Source of the DNA: CAYUYV01 sp964522525
Lineage (GTDB): Bacteria > Pseudomonadota > Alphaproteobacteria > JAJFIK01
DNA: 64,000 nt
Assembly (NCBI GenBank): GCA_964522525.1
Contig: CAZFWG010000012.1
Coordinates: 18,382 to 82,381, forward strand
Reading direction: 5' to 3'
The position numbers and the translations under genes are program-made. Below are positions 41,854 through 51,085 of this stretch, piece by piece. A model generated the notes under the pieces. That model did not search any database. It saw nothing but the letters and a program-made list of their open reading frames with translations, and was not told the origin of the DNA. Each line of letters opens with the position of its first letter. The stretch's first letter is position 1.

Positions 41854-42957
41854 ATGCTCGATCTCGCTGATAAACCCGCCGGGCCGACGACCGACCTGGA
41901 TGGCACAACACCAAGCCAGTCCGAAACCGGACTCGCCTACACGGATGAGGTCGCCCGCCGCACCGCACCGCTTTATGAGCGCGTTTCCCATGTCGTGCCC
42001 GCGTTCGAATGGCCGGCCTATGCGCCGGTGATCGACGCCATCCTGGACTGGAAGAAAAAGCGCAACGCCGTGATCCTGGCCCATAACTATATGACGCCCG
42101 AGATCTTTCACTGCGTCTCCGATTTTGTGGGCGATTCCCTTCAGCTCGCCCGTCAGGCGTCGGAAACCGAGGCCGACGTGATCGTGCAGGCCGGCGTCCA
42201 TTTCATGGCCGAGACCTCCAAGCTGATGAGCCCGGACAAGACCGTCCTCATCCCTGATATGCGTGCGGGCTGCTCCCTGGCGGCATCGATCACGGGCGCG
42301 GATGTCCGTCTTCTGAAGGAACGCTATCCCGGCGTGCCCATTGTCACCTATGTGAACACATCGGCGGATGTGAAGGCGGAATCGGATATCTGCTGCACAT
42401 CGTCGAACGCGGTACAGATCGTCGAGTCCCTGGGTGTCGACCGGGTCCTGATGATTCCGGATGAGTTTCTGGCCAAGAATGTCGCGCGCCAGACCGATGT
42501 GGGGATCATTGCCTGGCATGGCCGGTGCGAAGTGCACGAACGGTTCAACGCGGAGGAAATCCGTGAATACCGCGCGGCCCATCCGGGCGTTGTCGTGATC
42601 GCGCACCCGGAATGTCCGCCGGAAGTCGTCGACGAAGCCGATTTCGCCGGGTCGACATCGGCCATGATCGGTTACGTCAAGGAGAAGCGCCCTGCCAAGG
42701 TGGTCATGGTGACCGAATGCTCCATGAGCGACAATGTCGCCGCCGAGACACCGGATGTGGAGTTCGTGCGGCCGTGCAATCTGTGTCCGCATATGAAGCG
42801 CATCACCTTGCAGAATATCCTGCACAGCCTGCAGACCATGACGACGGAAGTCACGGTGGATCCGGATGTGGCCCAACGGGCCCGGGAGTCGGTCGAGCGG
42901 ATGATCGCCGTCTCCAAACAGGCCCAGGTGCCGACCCACGCGTCCGCCACCGCGTAA
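41854..42957 (+). CDS. nadA: Quinolinate synthase
   Basis: This [4Fe-4S] enzyme condenses iminoaspartate with dihydroxyacetone phosphate to form quinolinate in NAD synthesis (367 aa). Family blocks are NAVILAHNYMTPEIFH, GDSLQLARQA, AGVHFMAETSKLMSPDKTV, and HPECPPEVV. Cluster cysteines are in RAGCSLA and in the C-terminal FVRPCNLCPHMKRI. ATG at 41854 has AGGAGG five bases upstream. An in-frame ATG at 41743 lies before the palindrome and is rejected. It is the first gene of nadABC. Confidence 0.97.
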   Translation: MLDLADKPAGPTTDLDGTTPSQSETGLAYTDEVARRTAPLYERVSHVVPAFEWPAYAPVIDAILDWKKKRNAVILAHNYMTPEIFHCVSDFVGDSLQLARQASETEADVIVQAGVHFMAETSKLMSPDKTVLIPDMRAGCSLAASITGADVRLLKERYPGVPIVTYVNTSADVKAESDICCTSSNAVQIVESLGVDRVLMIPDEFLAKNVARQTDVGIIAWHGRCEVHERFNAEEIREYRAAHPGVVVIAHPECPPEVVDEADFAGSTSAMIGYVKEKRPAKVVMVTECSMSDNVAAETPDVEFVRPCNLCPHMKRITLQNILHSLQTMTTEVTVDPDVAQRARESVERMIAVSKQAQVPTHASATA

Positions 42958-42993
42958 CGTTTTTCCGTTCGATCACGAAAAAAGGGGGCGGAC

Positions 42994-44697
42994 ATGTCCC
43001 GTATCCTTAAACCGGGCGATCCCATGGGGATCGCCCCGCAAACCCATCCTACACCTGAAAAGACCGTCGACGGTGGTTCGGCAATCGTTGTCGGCGCCGG
43101 CCTCGCCGGGTTGTTCACCGCCCTGACCATTGCCCGCGGCCTCGGGCCGAAGCCTGGTCCCAAACGCCATGTGACACTTCTTGCCCTTGATGTGCCGGGC
43201 AAGCAGGCCTCGAGCGGTTGGGCCCAGGGCGGCATCGCCGCCGCCATGGGACCGGACGACAGCGCCTCCAATCATGCTCAGGACACGGAAGTGGCGGGCG
43301 CCGGGATTGTCGATCCCCGGATCGCGGCCATGGTGGCGGAGGAGGTGCCGCGGCGCGTCGAAGACCTGTTCCATTTCGGCGTGCCGTTCGATCGGTCTGC
43401 GGAGGGTGTCTGGAGCCTGGGGCGGGAGGCTGCCCATGGTCAAAACCGGATCGTCCGGATCTCCGGTGACCGGGCGGGCGCGGTCATCACATCGACTCTG
43501 GGACAAAGGGCCCAGGAAACACCGGCCATCCGCATCGTGACCGGTGTCGATGTCGAGCGTTTGATCGTCGAGCAGGGCCGGGTTGTGGGTGTTGCCGCAG
43601 CTGTTGGCGCGGACCGGAACCCGGTGATGATCCGGGCTCCCCATGTGGTCTTGGCGACCGGAGGGGCCGGCGCTCTTTACAGCGTCACGACCGCGCCCCT
43701 GGCCATGTTGGGCACAGGTCTCGGTCTGGCGGCACAGGCGGGTGCCCGGATTGCCGATCCCGAATTCGTGCAGTTTCACCCCACGGCCATAGTGCTGGGC
43801 CGGGATCCGGCCCCCCTGGCGACGGAAGCCTTGCGCGGCGAGGGCGCGGTTCTGACCAATCAGGCCGGCGTGCGGTTCATGCCGGCGATTCATAAGGATG
43901 CGGAGCTTGCGCCCCGGGATGTGGTGGCGCGGGCGATCCACGGGCGCATTCTGGCGGGCGATCATGTTTTCCTGGATTGCCGCCAGGCTTTGGGCGCAAC
44001 ATTTCCCGATCGTTTCCCGACGGTCTATGCCCATTGCCGGGAGGCAGGTCTCGATCCGGTCAAGGAGCCGATCCCCGTGGCCCCGGCGGCGCACTACCAT
44101 ATGGGCGGGATTGATGTGGACGCGGACGGTCAATCGAGCCTGCCGGGCCTGTGGGCCTGCGGCGAGGTCGCCTCGACCGGGCTCCATGGCGCCAATCGTC
44201 TGGCCAGCAATTCGCTCGCCGAAGCGATTGTGTTCGGGGGCCGGATCGGCATCGCCATTCGGGGTGCGACACCGGTCATGATAGGTGACGGGCCGGCGGA
44301 CGATCTGATCGTCGGTGACAGCGTCACGGCCCGGCAGACAAGTCCGGGCATCGCCCATCTGCGCAGTGTGATGACCCGGGATGTGGGTCTGATCCGCAGC
44401 CGCGCCTCTCTCGTGCGCGCCGCGAGCGAGATCAAGCGTCTGGCGCGCATGGCGCCACGGGGGCGTGCCTTTGACGGCAATGTCCTCGCCACCGCGACCC
44501 TGATCGTTGCCGCCGCCGCCGCCCGCACCGAAAGCCGCGGCGGGCATTTCCGGTCGGATTTTCCCCAGAGCTCCCCGCAATGGGCCCATCGGACCTTCAC
44601 GAGTCTTGAAGAGGCCCAGTCTGGGCTCGATCATCTTGCTGCGGAGCGCCATGACGACGGCGCACCGTTGCCCATGTCCCATTCCCACAGGGTGTAA
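42994..44697 (+). CDS. nadB: L-aspartate oxidase
   Basis: This FAD enzyme oxidises aspartate to iminoaspartate, the substrate of NadA (567 aa). The FAD motif is AIVVGAGLAGLFTAL. QGGIAAAMGPDDSASNHAQDT, EFVQFHPTAI, AAHYHMGGIDVD and GLHGANRLASNSLAEAIVFG are family blocks. ATG at 42994 follows AAGGGGGCGGAC. It is 36 bases after nadA. The C-terminal tail is somewhat reduced but intact. Confidence 0.97.
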   Translation: MSRILKPGDPMGIAPQTHPTPEKTVDGGSAIVVGAGLAGLFTALTIARGLGPKPGPKRHVTLLALDVPGKQASSGWAQGGIAAAMGPDDSASNHAQDTEVAGAGIVDPRIAAMVAEEVPRRVEDLFHFGVPFDRSAEGVWSLGREAAHGQNRIVRISGDRAGAVITSTLGQRAQETPAIRIVTGVDVERLIVEQGRVVGVAAAVGADRNPVMIRAPHVVLATGGAGALYSVTTAPLAMLGTGLGLAAQAGARIADPEFVQFHPTAIVLGRDPAPLATEALRGEGAVLTNQAGVRFMPAIHKDAELAPRDVVARAIHGRILAGDHVFLDCRQALGATFPDRFPTVYAHCREAGLDPVKEPIPVAPAAHYHMGGIDVDADGQSSLPGLWACGEVASTGLHGANRLASNSLAEAIVFGGRIGIAIRGATPVMIGDGPADDLIVGDSVTARQTSPGIAHLRSVMTRDVGLIRSRASLVRAASEIKRLARMAPRGRAFDGNVLATATLIVAAAAARTESRGGHFRSDFPQSSPQWAHRTFTSLEEAQSGLDHLAAERHDDGAPLPMSHSHRV

Positions 44698-44701
44698 AGG
44701 C

Positions 44702-45562
44702 ATGATGGAAGCGACGGCATTGCCCCTGGTCATGATCGACCCGGTCCTGATCCGCGCCTTTGAGGAGGATCTCGGCCAGGCCGGCGACGTGACGACCGAC
44801 AGCGTTGTGCCGGCCCAGGCCCGGGCCCGGGTTGCGGCGATCGCCCGCAAGCCGGGACGCGTAGCGGGTGTCGGGATCGCGGCGCGGGCTTTCACGCTGA
44901 TGGACGCGGATCTTGCGGTCAAACCCGCGCTCAGCGACGGCGCGGCCGTGAAAGGGGGGGAGACCCTGCTCACGGTCGAAGGGTCGGCCCGCGCCATTCT
45001 GACCGCGGAACGGGTGGCGCTCAATCTGGTCAGCCATCTGAGCGGTATCGCGACCCTGACCGCCGCCTTTGTCGAGCGGGTAAAGGGTACGCGGGCACGG
45101 ATTGTCTGTACCCGCAAGACAACGCCGGGACTACGGGCCTTCGAGAAATTCGCGGTGCGCGCCGGTGGGGGCACCAATCACCGCTTCGGTCTCCATGATG
45201 GTGTCTTGATCAAGGACAACCATATCGCCCTGGTCGGTGGCATTTCGGCGGCTGTGGCCGCTGCCCGGGAGCGGGCAGGGCACATGATGCGTATCGAGGT
45301 GGAGACCGACACGCTCGACCAGGTGGACGAGGCCGTCGCGGCCGGGGCGGATCATATCCTGCTCGACAATATGAGCCCGGATCTTCTGCGTGATGCCATT
45401 GCCCGCATCGACGGGCGGGCGGTGACAGAAGCTTCCGGCGGTGTCACCCTGGAAACCGTGGCCGACATCGCGGCCACCGGCGTTGATCTCATTTCAAGCG
45501 GCGCGCTGACGCACAGTGCGCCGGTGCTGGATATCGGCCTCGATTTCGAGGCTCGGCTTTAG
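44702..45562 (+). CDS. nadC: Nicotinate-nucleotide diphosphorylase (carboxylating)
   Basis: This quinolinate phosphoribosyltransferase converts quinolinate and PRPP to nicotinate mononucleotide (286 aa). Blocks are EDLGQAGDVTTDSVVPA, LNLVSHLSGIAT, RIVCTRKTTPGLRAFEKFAV, GGGTNHRFGLHDGVLIKDNH and ASGGVTLETV. The start is one of two adjacent ATGs at 44702 and 44705, four bases after the nadB stop. It is the last gene of the nad operon and convergent with the FabH-like gene. Confidence 0.97.
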   Translation: MMEATALPLVMIDPVLIRAFEEDLGQAGDVTTDSVVPAQARARVAAIARKPGRVAGVGIAARAFTLMDADLAVKPALSDGAAVKGGETLLTVEGSARAILTAERVALNLVSHLSGIATLTAAFVERVKGTRARIVCTRKTTPGLRAFEKFAVRAGGGTNHRFGLHDGVLIKDNHIALVGGISAAVAAARERAGHMMRIEVETDTLDQVDEAVAAGADHILLDNMSPDLLRDAIARIDGRAVTEASGGVTLETVADIAATGVDLISSGALTHSAPVLDIGLDFEARL

Positions 45563-45640
45563 GTCATTGGTTCGTCGCGTTTTCCAACCACCAGTGGGGC
45601 GGAGCCGAACGCGCACCTTTTGCGCCAAATGCGTTAGACG

Positions 45641-46762
45641 TCACAGCCGCCGCAAAATAACGGAACCGGCCGAATACCCGGCGCCGAAGGAACACAGAAG
45701 GCCGACCTGGCCGACAGTGAAGTCCTCACTGTATTTATGGAAACAAATGACGGAACCGGCGGAACTGGTATTGGCATATTCATCCAGGATCACCGGTGCT
45801 TCATCCGGTTCCGGATCACGGCCCAGGACCCGCTTCGCCACAAGCTCGTTCATGTTGAGATTGGCCTGATGCAGCCAAAGCCGGCGCAGCCGTTCCGGCG
45901 CGATGCCATGTTCCGTCAGATGATTGATGATCAGGTCCGCGACCCAGGGCACGACTTCCCGGAACACCTTGCGACCTTCCTGCACGAACAGTTTGTCCGC
46001 CTTGCCCATGCCTTCTGGTGCCGTGCGGTTCAGGAATCCGAAATTGTTCCGGATATTGTTGGAAAATTCCGTTGCCAGACGGGTACCGACGATCTCGAAG
46101 GCCGGCCCGCCGCCATGGAAGCGGTCGCTCTCGATAATGACGGCCGTGGCCACGTCTCCGAAAATGAAATGGCTGTCCCGGTCCCGGAAATTCAAATGGC
46201 CGGAGCAGATTTCCGGATTGACCATCAGGATGGCGCGGGCATGTCCGGCACGCACCATGTCTGCGGCCGTCTGGATGCCGAAGGTTGCCGAGGAGCATGC
46301 GACATTCATGTCGAAGCCGAAACCCTTGATGCCCAGGGCGTTTTGCACCTCCACGGCCATCGCCGGATAGGCCCGCTGCATGTTGGAGCAGGCGCACAGG
46401 ACCGCGTCGATGTCGCGGGGTCCCTTGCCGGCGCGCTCCATGGCCTCGCGGGCGGCGTGGACGGCAATTTCGGCGAGTACGGAAAGTTGCTCGTTCGGCC
46501 TTTCCGGCAGGCGCGGACACATGACCTCCGGATCGAGAATATTGTCCTTTTCCATCACAAACCGGCTTTTGATGCCGGATGCTTTTTCGATGAATTCAAC
46601 GCTTGAGGGTTGCAGCGGCTCGATCTCGCCATTGGCGATGGCATCCGCATGGCGGGCATTGAAATTCGCCACATAGGTGTTGAAAGAGGCAACAAGTTCT
46701 TCGTTGCTGAGGGCGTTTGGCGGTGTGTAGAGGCCGGTACCGCTGATCAGAAGTCCGCTCAC
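45641..46762 (-). CDS. Beta-ketoacyl-ACP synthase III-like enzyme (PA3286 type)
   Basis: This is a FabH-fold condensing enzyme (373 aa), which joins an acyl-CoA to malonyl-ACP. The triad is Cys156 in MNVACSSATF, His298 in WLHQANLNM and Asn331 in EYANTSSAG. It is longer than housekeeping FabH (about 320 aa). The opening SGTGLYTPPNALSNEELVASF resembles Pseudomonas PA3286, which feeds medium-chain acyl-CoA from beta-oxidation into fatty acid synthesis. That substrate is inference. The start is GTG at 46762 with GAGGA nine bases upstream. Confidence 0.88.
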   Translation of the reverse strand: MSGLLISGTGLYTPPNALSNEELVASFNTYVANFNARHADAIANGEIEPLQPSSVEFIEKASGIKSRFVMEKDNILDPEVMCPRLPERPNEQLSVLAEIAVHAAREAMERAGKGPRDIDAVLCACSNMQRAYPAMAVEVQNALGIKGFGFDMNVACSSATFGIQTAADMVRAGHARAILMVNPEICSGHLNFRDRDSHFIFGDVATAVIIESDRFHGGGPAFEIVGTRLATEFSNNIRNNFGFLNRTAPEGMGKADKLFVQEGRKVFREVVPWVADLIINHLTEHGIAPERLRRLWLHQANLNMNELVAKRVLGRDPEPDEAPVILDEYANTSSAGSVICFHKYSEDFTVGQVGLLCSFGAGYSAGSVILRRL

Positions 46763-46803
46763 GGGCAGATATCCTCGTGTTCTGGTTATGTCGCTGTCCC
46801 GCC

Positions 46804-46832
46804 CTTATAATGGCGTGGCCGGGACGGCGCAA
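46804..46832 (-). promoter_or_regulatory. Candidate promoter of the FabH-like gene
   Basis: On the minus strand TTGCGC (46827-46832) and TATAAG (46804-46809) are 17 bases apart, in the 71-base gap after tag. The gene can therefore be transcribed apart from tag. Confidence 0.5.
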
Positions 46833-46833
46833 A

Positions 46834-47451
46834 TCACGGTCCGCTTCTGTTGTTCGGCGTTTTCGCCAGTTGGGCGCACACGGCATGGTGAGGGCAACCG
46901 ACGAGGTGGTCGTTCACAAGCCCCACGGCCTGGGCGAAGGCATAGACAATGGTCGGCCCGCAGAAGCGAAAGCCGTTTTGTTTCAATGCTTTGGACATGG
47001 CCTTGCTCATCGGGGTCTCCGCGGGAACTTCGTCCATGCGGCGCCACGTGTTCTGTTGCGGTACCCCGTCGACAAAATCCCAGATGAAGCCCGAGAAACC
47101 GCCTTTCCCTTCCATGAGGGTGAGCCAGGCTTGGGCATTTGTGATCGTCGCTTCGATTTTGCCCCTGTGCCGGATGATCCCGGCATTCTTGAGCAGTGTG
47201 TCAACTTTCCTGGGGCTGTAGCGCGCGATTCGTTCCGGGTCGAAATTGTCGAAGGCGGCGCGGAAATTGTCCCGCTTTCGCAGGATCGTGATCCAGGAAA
47301 GCCCGGCCTGGAACCCGTCGAGAATGAGTTTTTCAAAGAGCGCCCGGTCATCCCATTCGGGAACACCCCATTCCGTATCGTGATAGTCGATATAGAGGGG
47401 ATCCGTGCCGGGCCAGGGGCATCGTCCCGTCTCATCCGCTTCCTGCTTCAT
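46834..47451 (-). CDS. tag: DNA-3-methyladenine glycosylase I
   Basis: This enzyme removes 3-methyladenine from alkylated DNA (205 aa). Blocks are YIDYHDTEWGVPEWDDRALF, LILDGFQAGLSWITILRKR, and RFCGPTIVYAFAQAVGLVNDH. Zinc ligands include the N-terminal Cys in RCPWPG, the His in YHDTEWG and the C-terminal H and C in VGCPHHAVC. ATG at 47451 has GAGGA nine bases upstream. A LexA-type box lies 121 bases before the start, which would suit a repair gene. Confidence 0.96.
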   Translation of the reverse strand: MKQEADETGRCPWPGTDPLYIDYHDTEWGVPEWDDRALFEKLILDGFQAGLSWITILRKRDNFRAAFDNFDPERIARYSPRKVDTLLKNAGIIRHRGKIEATITNAQAWLTLMEGKGGFSGFIWDFVDGVPQQNTWRRMDEVPAETPMSKAMSKALKQNGFRFCGPTIVYAFAQAVGLVNDHLVGCPHHAVCAQLAKTPNNRSGP

Positions 47452-47571
47452 GGGCTTGTATCCTCGTCGATCAGGCTTTTTTATTCCCAGGCGGAATATT
47501 GCCCGGTGTTGCGGGCCTCAATTTTATGGGCGCTGCGATATCTCCCACGGAGCAACATCGCATAAGGGTTG

Positions 47572-47586
47572 GAACAAATAAAGAAC
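47572..47586. promoter_or_regulatory. LexA (SOS) box between tag and the acetyltransferase gene
   Basis: GAAC-AAATAAA-GAAC is an exact match to the alphaproteobacterial LexA direct repeat (GTTC-N7-GTTC on the minus strand). It differs from the box at 13582-13596 only in the last two spacer bases. It lies 121 bases from tag and 64 from the acetyltransferase start. The promoter it controls is not certain. Confidence 0.65.
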
Positions 47587-47649
47587 ATTTTGTCATTGCC
47601 GCCGACCTGGGAGACCATTCATGGACGTGACAGGCTGGCCGGGGATTCC

Positions 47650-48201
47650 ATGACCGAAATGACAAGACAGAACATGACCGTGCCTCTTCTCCATACGGAG
47701 CGCCTCATCCTGCGCGCCCATGGCATCGCTGATTTCGGACCCGCATGCGCCTTGTGGGGCGACGATGATGTCGTGCGCTTTATTTCTGGAACGCCCTCGC
47801 CGCCGTCTCAGGTGTGGCGTCGCCTTCTTGCCTATGCCGGTCATTGGGCGTTGATGGGCTTCGGCTATTGGGCGCTTGAGCACCGGGACACGGGCGCCTT
47901 CGTGGGGGAGGTAGGATTCGCCGATTTTCGGCGGGAGATCGACCCGCCCATGGGCGAGACGCCGGAGACCGGTTGGCTGATCGCGCCGGCCTTTTGGGGG
48001 CAGGGCATGGCCAGCGAAGCCGTGACCGCGGCCGTGGCGTGGGGCGATGCCCATTTCACCCAGGACCGTATGGCATGTCTGATCCATCCGGACAATGGCG
48101 CCTCGGTCCGAGTTGCAGAGAAGCTGGGCTTCCGCCTTTTGCGGCAGGTGACCATGGAGGGGCAGACGAGCCTTTGGTTTGAACGGATGCGGGCGCCGTG
48201 A
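47650..48201 (+). CDS. GNAT family N-acetyltransferase
   Basis: This is a RimJ/RimL-type acetyltransferase (183 aa). Typical blocks are LLHTERLILRAHGIADFGP, FVGEVGFADFRR, GWLIAPAFWGQGMASEAV for acetyl-CoA binding and HPDNGASVRVAEKLGFRLL. The target is unknown. The frame extends back to 47569, but that part covers a LexA box, so ATG at 47650 is chosen. It is divergent from tag and convergent with the DUF3574 gene. Confidence 0.88.
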   Translation: MTEMTRQNMTVPLLHTERLILRAHGIADFGPACALWGDDDVVRFISGTPSPPSQVWRRLLAYAGHWALMGFGYWALEHRDTGAFVGEVGFADFRREIDPPMGETPETGWLIAPAFWGQGMASEAVTAAVAWGDAHFTQDRMACLIHPDNGASVRVAEKLGFRLLRQVTMEGQTSLWFERMRAP

Positions 48202-48211
48202 TCCGGCCCCT

Positions 48212-48628
48212 TCAAAAGGATGCGCAGACCCAGGCGTCCGTGCGCAGAACAGCCTCCTGATCGAAGTCCATCTTATACTGACGAATAAGCGCGCGGATCC
48301 TGGAATCGTCTGCGCCGTCATGGATGCGGATGACGATCCGTGTGGGCTCCGAGAGTGGCACATCGGTCGCGCCGTGGTGCCAGAAGCCCTGGCCGTCCAG
48401 GATGGTGAAGCCGTCCGCAAAGCGCGGGGCGATATGGATGTCCCGGAAACGCTCCCAATCCGTATCGGGAAGGGTCGAGCCATCGGCACGGGACAGACCG
48501 AAATAGAGCACCGTCTCGATCCGGACATCGCCCGCGCAACCGGGAAGCCTGGGCTTCACTGCGCAGGCCGCGACGACCGACGCAAGCGCCGTGATCGTCA
48601 AGAGGCGGACGGCCCACGCCATCCTCAA
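48212..48628 (-). CDS. DUF3574 lipoprotein
   Basis: This is a small secreted protein (138 aa). The N-terminus is a lipoprotein signal (LASVVAAC). The rest is the DUF3574 domain, with ETVLYFGLSRADGSTLPDTD, RFADGFTILDGQGFWHHG and TRIVIRIHD. The function is unknown. Its ATG overlaps the ygfZ stop by the ATGA overlap, so it is probably co-translated with ygfZ. Confidence 0.8.
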   Translation of the reverse strand: MRMAWAVRLLTITALASVVAACAVKPRLPGCAGDVRIETVLYFGLSRADGSTLPDTDWERFRDIHIAPRFADGFTILDGQGFWHHGATDVPLSEPTRIVIRIHDGADDSRIRALIRQYKMDFDQEAVLRTDAWVCASF

Positions 48629-49539
48629 CCGGCGGCGGGCAGGACCACCCAGTCAGGGGTGTCCAACACGGCCGGGCGTCCGTCAATGCTCAAACCATGG
48701 TCCTGGGCCTGGGCTTCGCGGAGCCGGTCGATCCTCATCAGGGCCAGCACCCGCACGCGGCCATCGGCCAGGGGGGTTCCGCTCGTCACGGTGCCGACGT
48801 CCCGTTCCCCCGCCCTCACCACCGCGCCGGTTTCAGGCAGGGGGGCGGGCAGGTCCAGGGGCAAGATCCGCTTACGAACGGATCCGCGGTGTTTGGTGCG
48901 TGCGGTCAGCTCCTGGCCCACATAGCAGCCCTTGGTGAAATCGACGCCGTTCATCTCCTCCACATTGGACTCAAGCAGAAACGAGGAATCCGGCACCAGA
49001 TCAACACCGCCTTCCGGCACGCCCAGCCCGATGCGGTGGCGGGCATAGTCGTCCAGGGTTCCCTCGGCCATGTCCTGGAACGCGACAGGCAGCGCCGCGC
49101 CCGCAGGCTGGATCAGCCGCCGCCCCAGGGCGCCGTGGCGCGGATCGCCGATGACGAGCCCTTCGCCTTCGGTTTCGACCGCGCCTGCTTCCGCGGGAGC
49201 CGGAAAGAGTGCATGGACCGCCCAGTCAGCCGTGACATCGGCCAGCTGCACGTCGGCGCGCAGCCGGTACATGGTCAGCCGCTTCAGGAGTTGGGCCGCC
49301 CGCGCCGCCTCACAGTCGAGCAGCAAGCCATCCCCGTGCTGAGCAATGATGAAGTCGAAGAGGAACTTGCCCTGGGGCGTCAGCAGCGTTGCGTAGATCG
49401 CGCGCTCCAGTGTGACCTTGTGGATATCATTGGAAATGAGACCTTGGAGGAAGATGCGGGCTTCCGGTCCTGCGACACGCAGAATGGCGCGATCGTTCAG
49501 CGGGACCCGCACCGCTTTGTCGGCTGGCATATCACCCAT
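48625..49539 (-). CDS. ygfZ: Folate-binding protein YgfZ
   Basis: YgfZ is a tetrahydrofolate-binding protein of the aminomethyltransferase (GcvT) fold that helps repair or assemble certain iron-sulfur enzymes (304 aa). The signature is GVDFTKGCYVGQELTART, with the conserved Cys in KGCYVGQE. GLGVPEGGVDLVPDSSFLLE precedes it. ATG at 49539. It is divergent from the dihydroorotase gene, a common alphaproteobacterial order. Confidence 0.94.
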   Translation of the reverse strand: MGDMPADKAVRVPLNDRAILRVAGPEARIFLQGLISNDIHKVTLERAIYATLLTPQGKFLFDFIIAQHGDGLLLDCEAARAAQLLKRLTMYRLRADVQLADVTADWAVHALFPAPAEAGAVETEGEGLVIGDPRHGALGRRLIQPAGAALPVAFQDMAEGTLDDYARHRIGLGVPEGGVDLVPDSSFLLESNVEEMNGVDFTKGCYVGQELTARTKHRGSVRKRILPLDLPAPLPETGAVVRAGERDVGTVTSGTPLADGRVRVLALMRIDRLREAQAQDHGLSIDGRPAVLDTPDWVVLPAAG

Positions 49540-49664
49540 GGCGTTTGCCGTCCTTTCGTTTCAAACTGCCCATATCTGACGACATAGGGGGCTTTGCCGC
49601 CGGTGCCAACCATTCAATCGAGCACATTCGGCCCCGCGCAATGGCCCGCGTAATGGGATGTGAC

Positions 49665-50987
49665 ATGGCCTATGATCTGGTTTTGAAGAACGGCACCCTC
49701 GTCAATCACGACGGGATCGGGCAGGGCGACGTCGCCGTGCGGGGCGGACGGATCGCGGCGGTCGGGCATGTGGGCCCCGCGCCCGCCGCGCGGGTGATTG
49801 ACGCCACAGGCCTGCATGTTCTGCCCGGCGTGATTGATACCCAGGTGCATTTCCGCGAGCCCGGCCTGGAGCACAAGGAAGACCTGGAGAGCGGCAGCCG
49901 GAGCGCCGTGATCGGCGGGGTGACGGCGGTCTTTGAGATGCCCAACACCAAACCAACGACGACGAGCGCGGAGGCGCTCGCCGACAAGCTTGCGCGGGCG
50001 TGCGGGCGCATGTGGTGTGACCATGCGTTCTTTGTGGGCGGCACGGCGGAAAACGCTGATGCGTTGCCCGCCCTCGAACGCTTGCCGGGCTGTTGCGGCG
50101 TCAAGGTGTTCATGGGCTCCTCGACCGGGTCCTTGCTGTTGGCCGATGATGATGGCGTGCGGCGGGTCCTGTCCCAGATCAGGCGGCGGGCGGCCTTTCA
50201 TTGTGAGGATGAATTTCGCCTGCGCGACCGTCGTGAGGCCGCCATTTTTGGTGATGTGCGCACCCATCCGGACTGGCGGGACGCGGAAGCGGCGATCAAT
50301 TGCACGCGCCGTCTTGTGGCCATTGCCCGGGATACCGGCGCGCGGATCCATGTTCTCCATGTCTCGACGGCGGAAGAAATGACGCTTCTCGCCCAATATC
50401 GGGATGTGGCCACGGTCGAGACCACGCCGCAGCATCTCACCCTGGAAGCTCCTCAGTGTTATGAGGATCTGGGTACCCTGGCGCAGATGAACCCACCGAT
50501 CCGGGACGGCCATCACAGGACGGGAATCTGGGCGGGGCTGCGTGCCGGTATTGTGGATGTGCTGGGTTCGGATCATGCGCCCCATACGCTGGAGGAAAAG
50601 GCGCAGAGCTATCCCAAATCCCCTTCCGGCATGCCGGGCGTCCAGACGATGGTGCCCGTCATGCTCGACCATGTGAATGCGGGCCGGTTGAGCCTTACCC
50701 GCCTTGTCGATCTCCTTTGCCATGGTCCCCAGCGGATTTTCGGCATTGCCGGAAAAGGACGTATGATGACGGGGTATGACGCGGATTTCACCGTGGTGGA
50801 TTTGAAGGCCCGCCATACCGTGAGCAGGGACTGGATCGTCAGCAAAAGCGGGTGGAGCCCGTTCGAGGGACGGGCCCTGAGCGGCTGGCCGGTCGGCACA
50901 ATCATCCGTGGGGAAACGGTGATGTGGGAGGGCGAGCTGGCCGACGGGGCTGCGGGGCAGCCCGTGCGCTTTCAAGAAACGCTTTAG
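49665..50987 (+). CDS. pyrC: Dihydroorotase (amidohydrolase)
   Basis: This zinc amidohydrolase closes carbamoylaspartate to dihydroorotate in pyrimidine synthesis (440 aa). Metal and active-site blocks are DTQVHFREPGLEHKEDLESG, VKVFMGSSTGSLL with the carboxylated Lys, FHCEDEFRL, IHVLHVSTAEE and GSDHAPHTLEEK. It is the longer DHOase class I-like form that could also be allantoinase-like, but the neighbours say nothing about purines. ATG at 49665 is chosen among several close in-frame ATGs. Confidence 0.9.
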   Translation: MAYDLVLKNGTLVNHDGIGQGDVAVRGGRIAAVGHVGPAPAARVIDATGLHVLPGVIDTQVHFREPGLEHKEDLESGSRSAVIGGVTAVFEMPNTKPTTTSAEALADKLARACGRMWCDHAFFVGGTAENADALPALERLPGCCGVKVFMGSSTGSLLLADDDGVRRVLSQIRRRAAFHCEDEFRLRDRREAAIFGDVRTHPDWRDAEAAINCTRRLVAIARDTGARIHVLHVSTAEEMTLLAQYRDVATVETTPQHLTLEAPQCYEDLGTLAQMNPPIRDGHHRTGIWAGLRAGIVDVLGSDHAPHTLEEKAQSYPKSPSGMPGVQTMVPVMLDHVNAGRLSLTRLVDLLCHGPQRIFGIAGKGRMMTGYDADFTVVDLKARHTVSRDWIVSKSGWSPFEGRALSGWPVGTIIRGETVMWEGELADGAAGQPVRFQETL

Positions 50988-51010
50988 CGCATCTTCCAGA
51001 AACGCCGCAT

Positions 51011-51085
51011 CATGAAAATGCTCTGCGGTCTTTGATTAAAGCGCATTCCGGGCGGAAAATCGGTGCCCGTTGGGCTGCGCGCTCA
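51011..51085. repeat. Degenerate intergenic palindromic repeat of alphaproteobacterial type
   Basis: After pyrC the sequence contains AAGCGCATTCCGGGCGGAAA and CGGTGCCC. This resembles the left half of dispersed intergenic palindromes known in alphaproteobacteria. The right half is not recognisable. The rest of the gap 50988-51280 holds no supported gene. Confidence 0.35.

Noticed and set aside
42973..45177. 734-residue open frame antisense to nadB and nadC
   Set aside because: It spans two recognised genes on the other strand. The composition is Arg/Pro-rich and without motifs.
47569..47649. Upstream start of the acetyltransferase at 47569
   Set aside because: It would place the LexA box inside the coding sequence, and the extra residues do not resemble the family.
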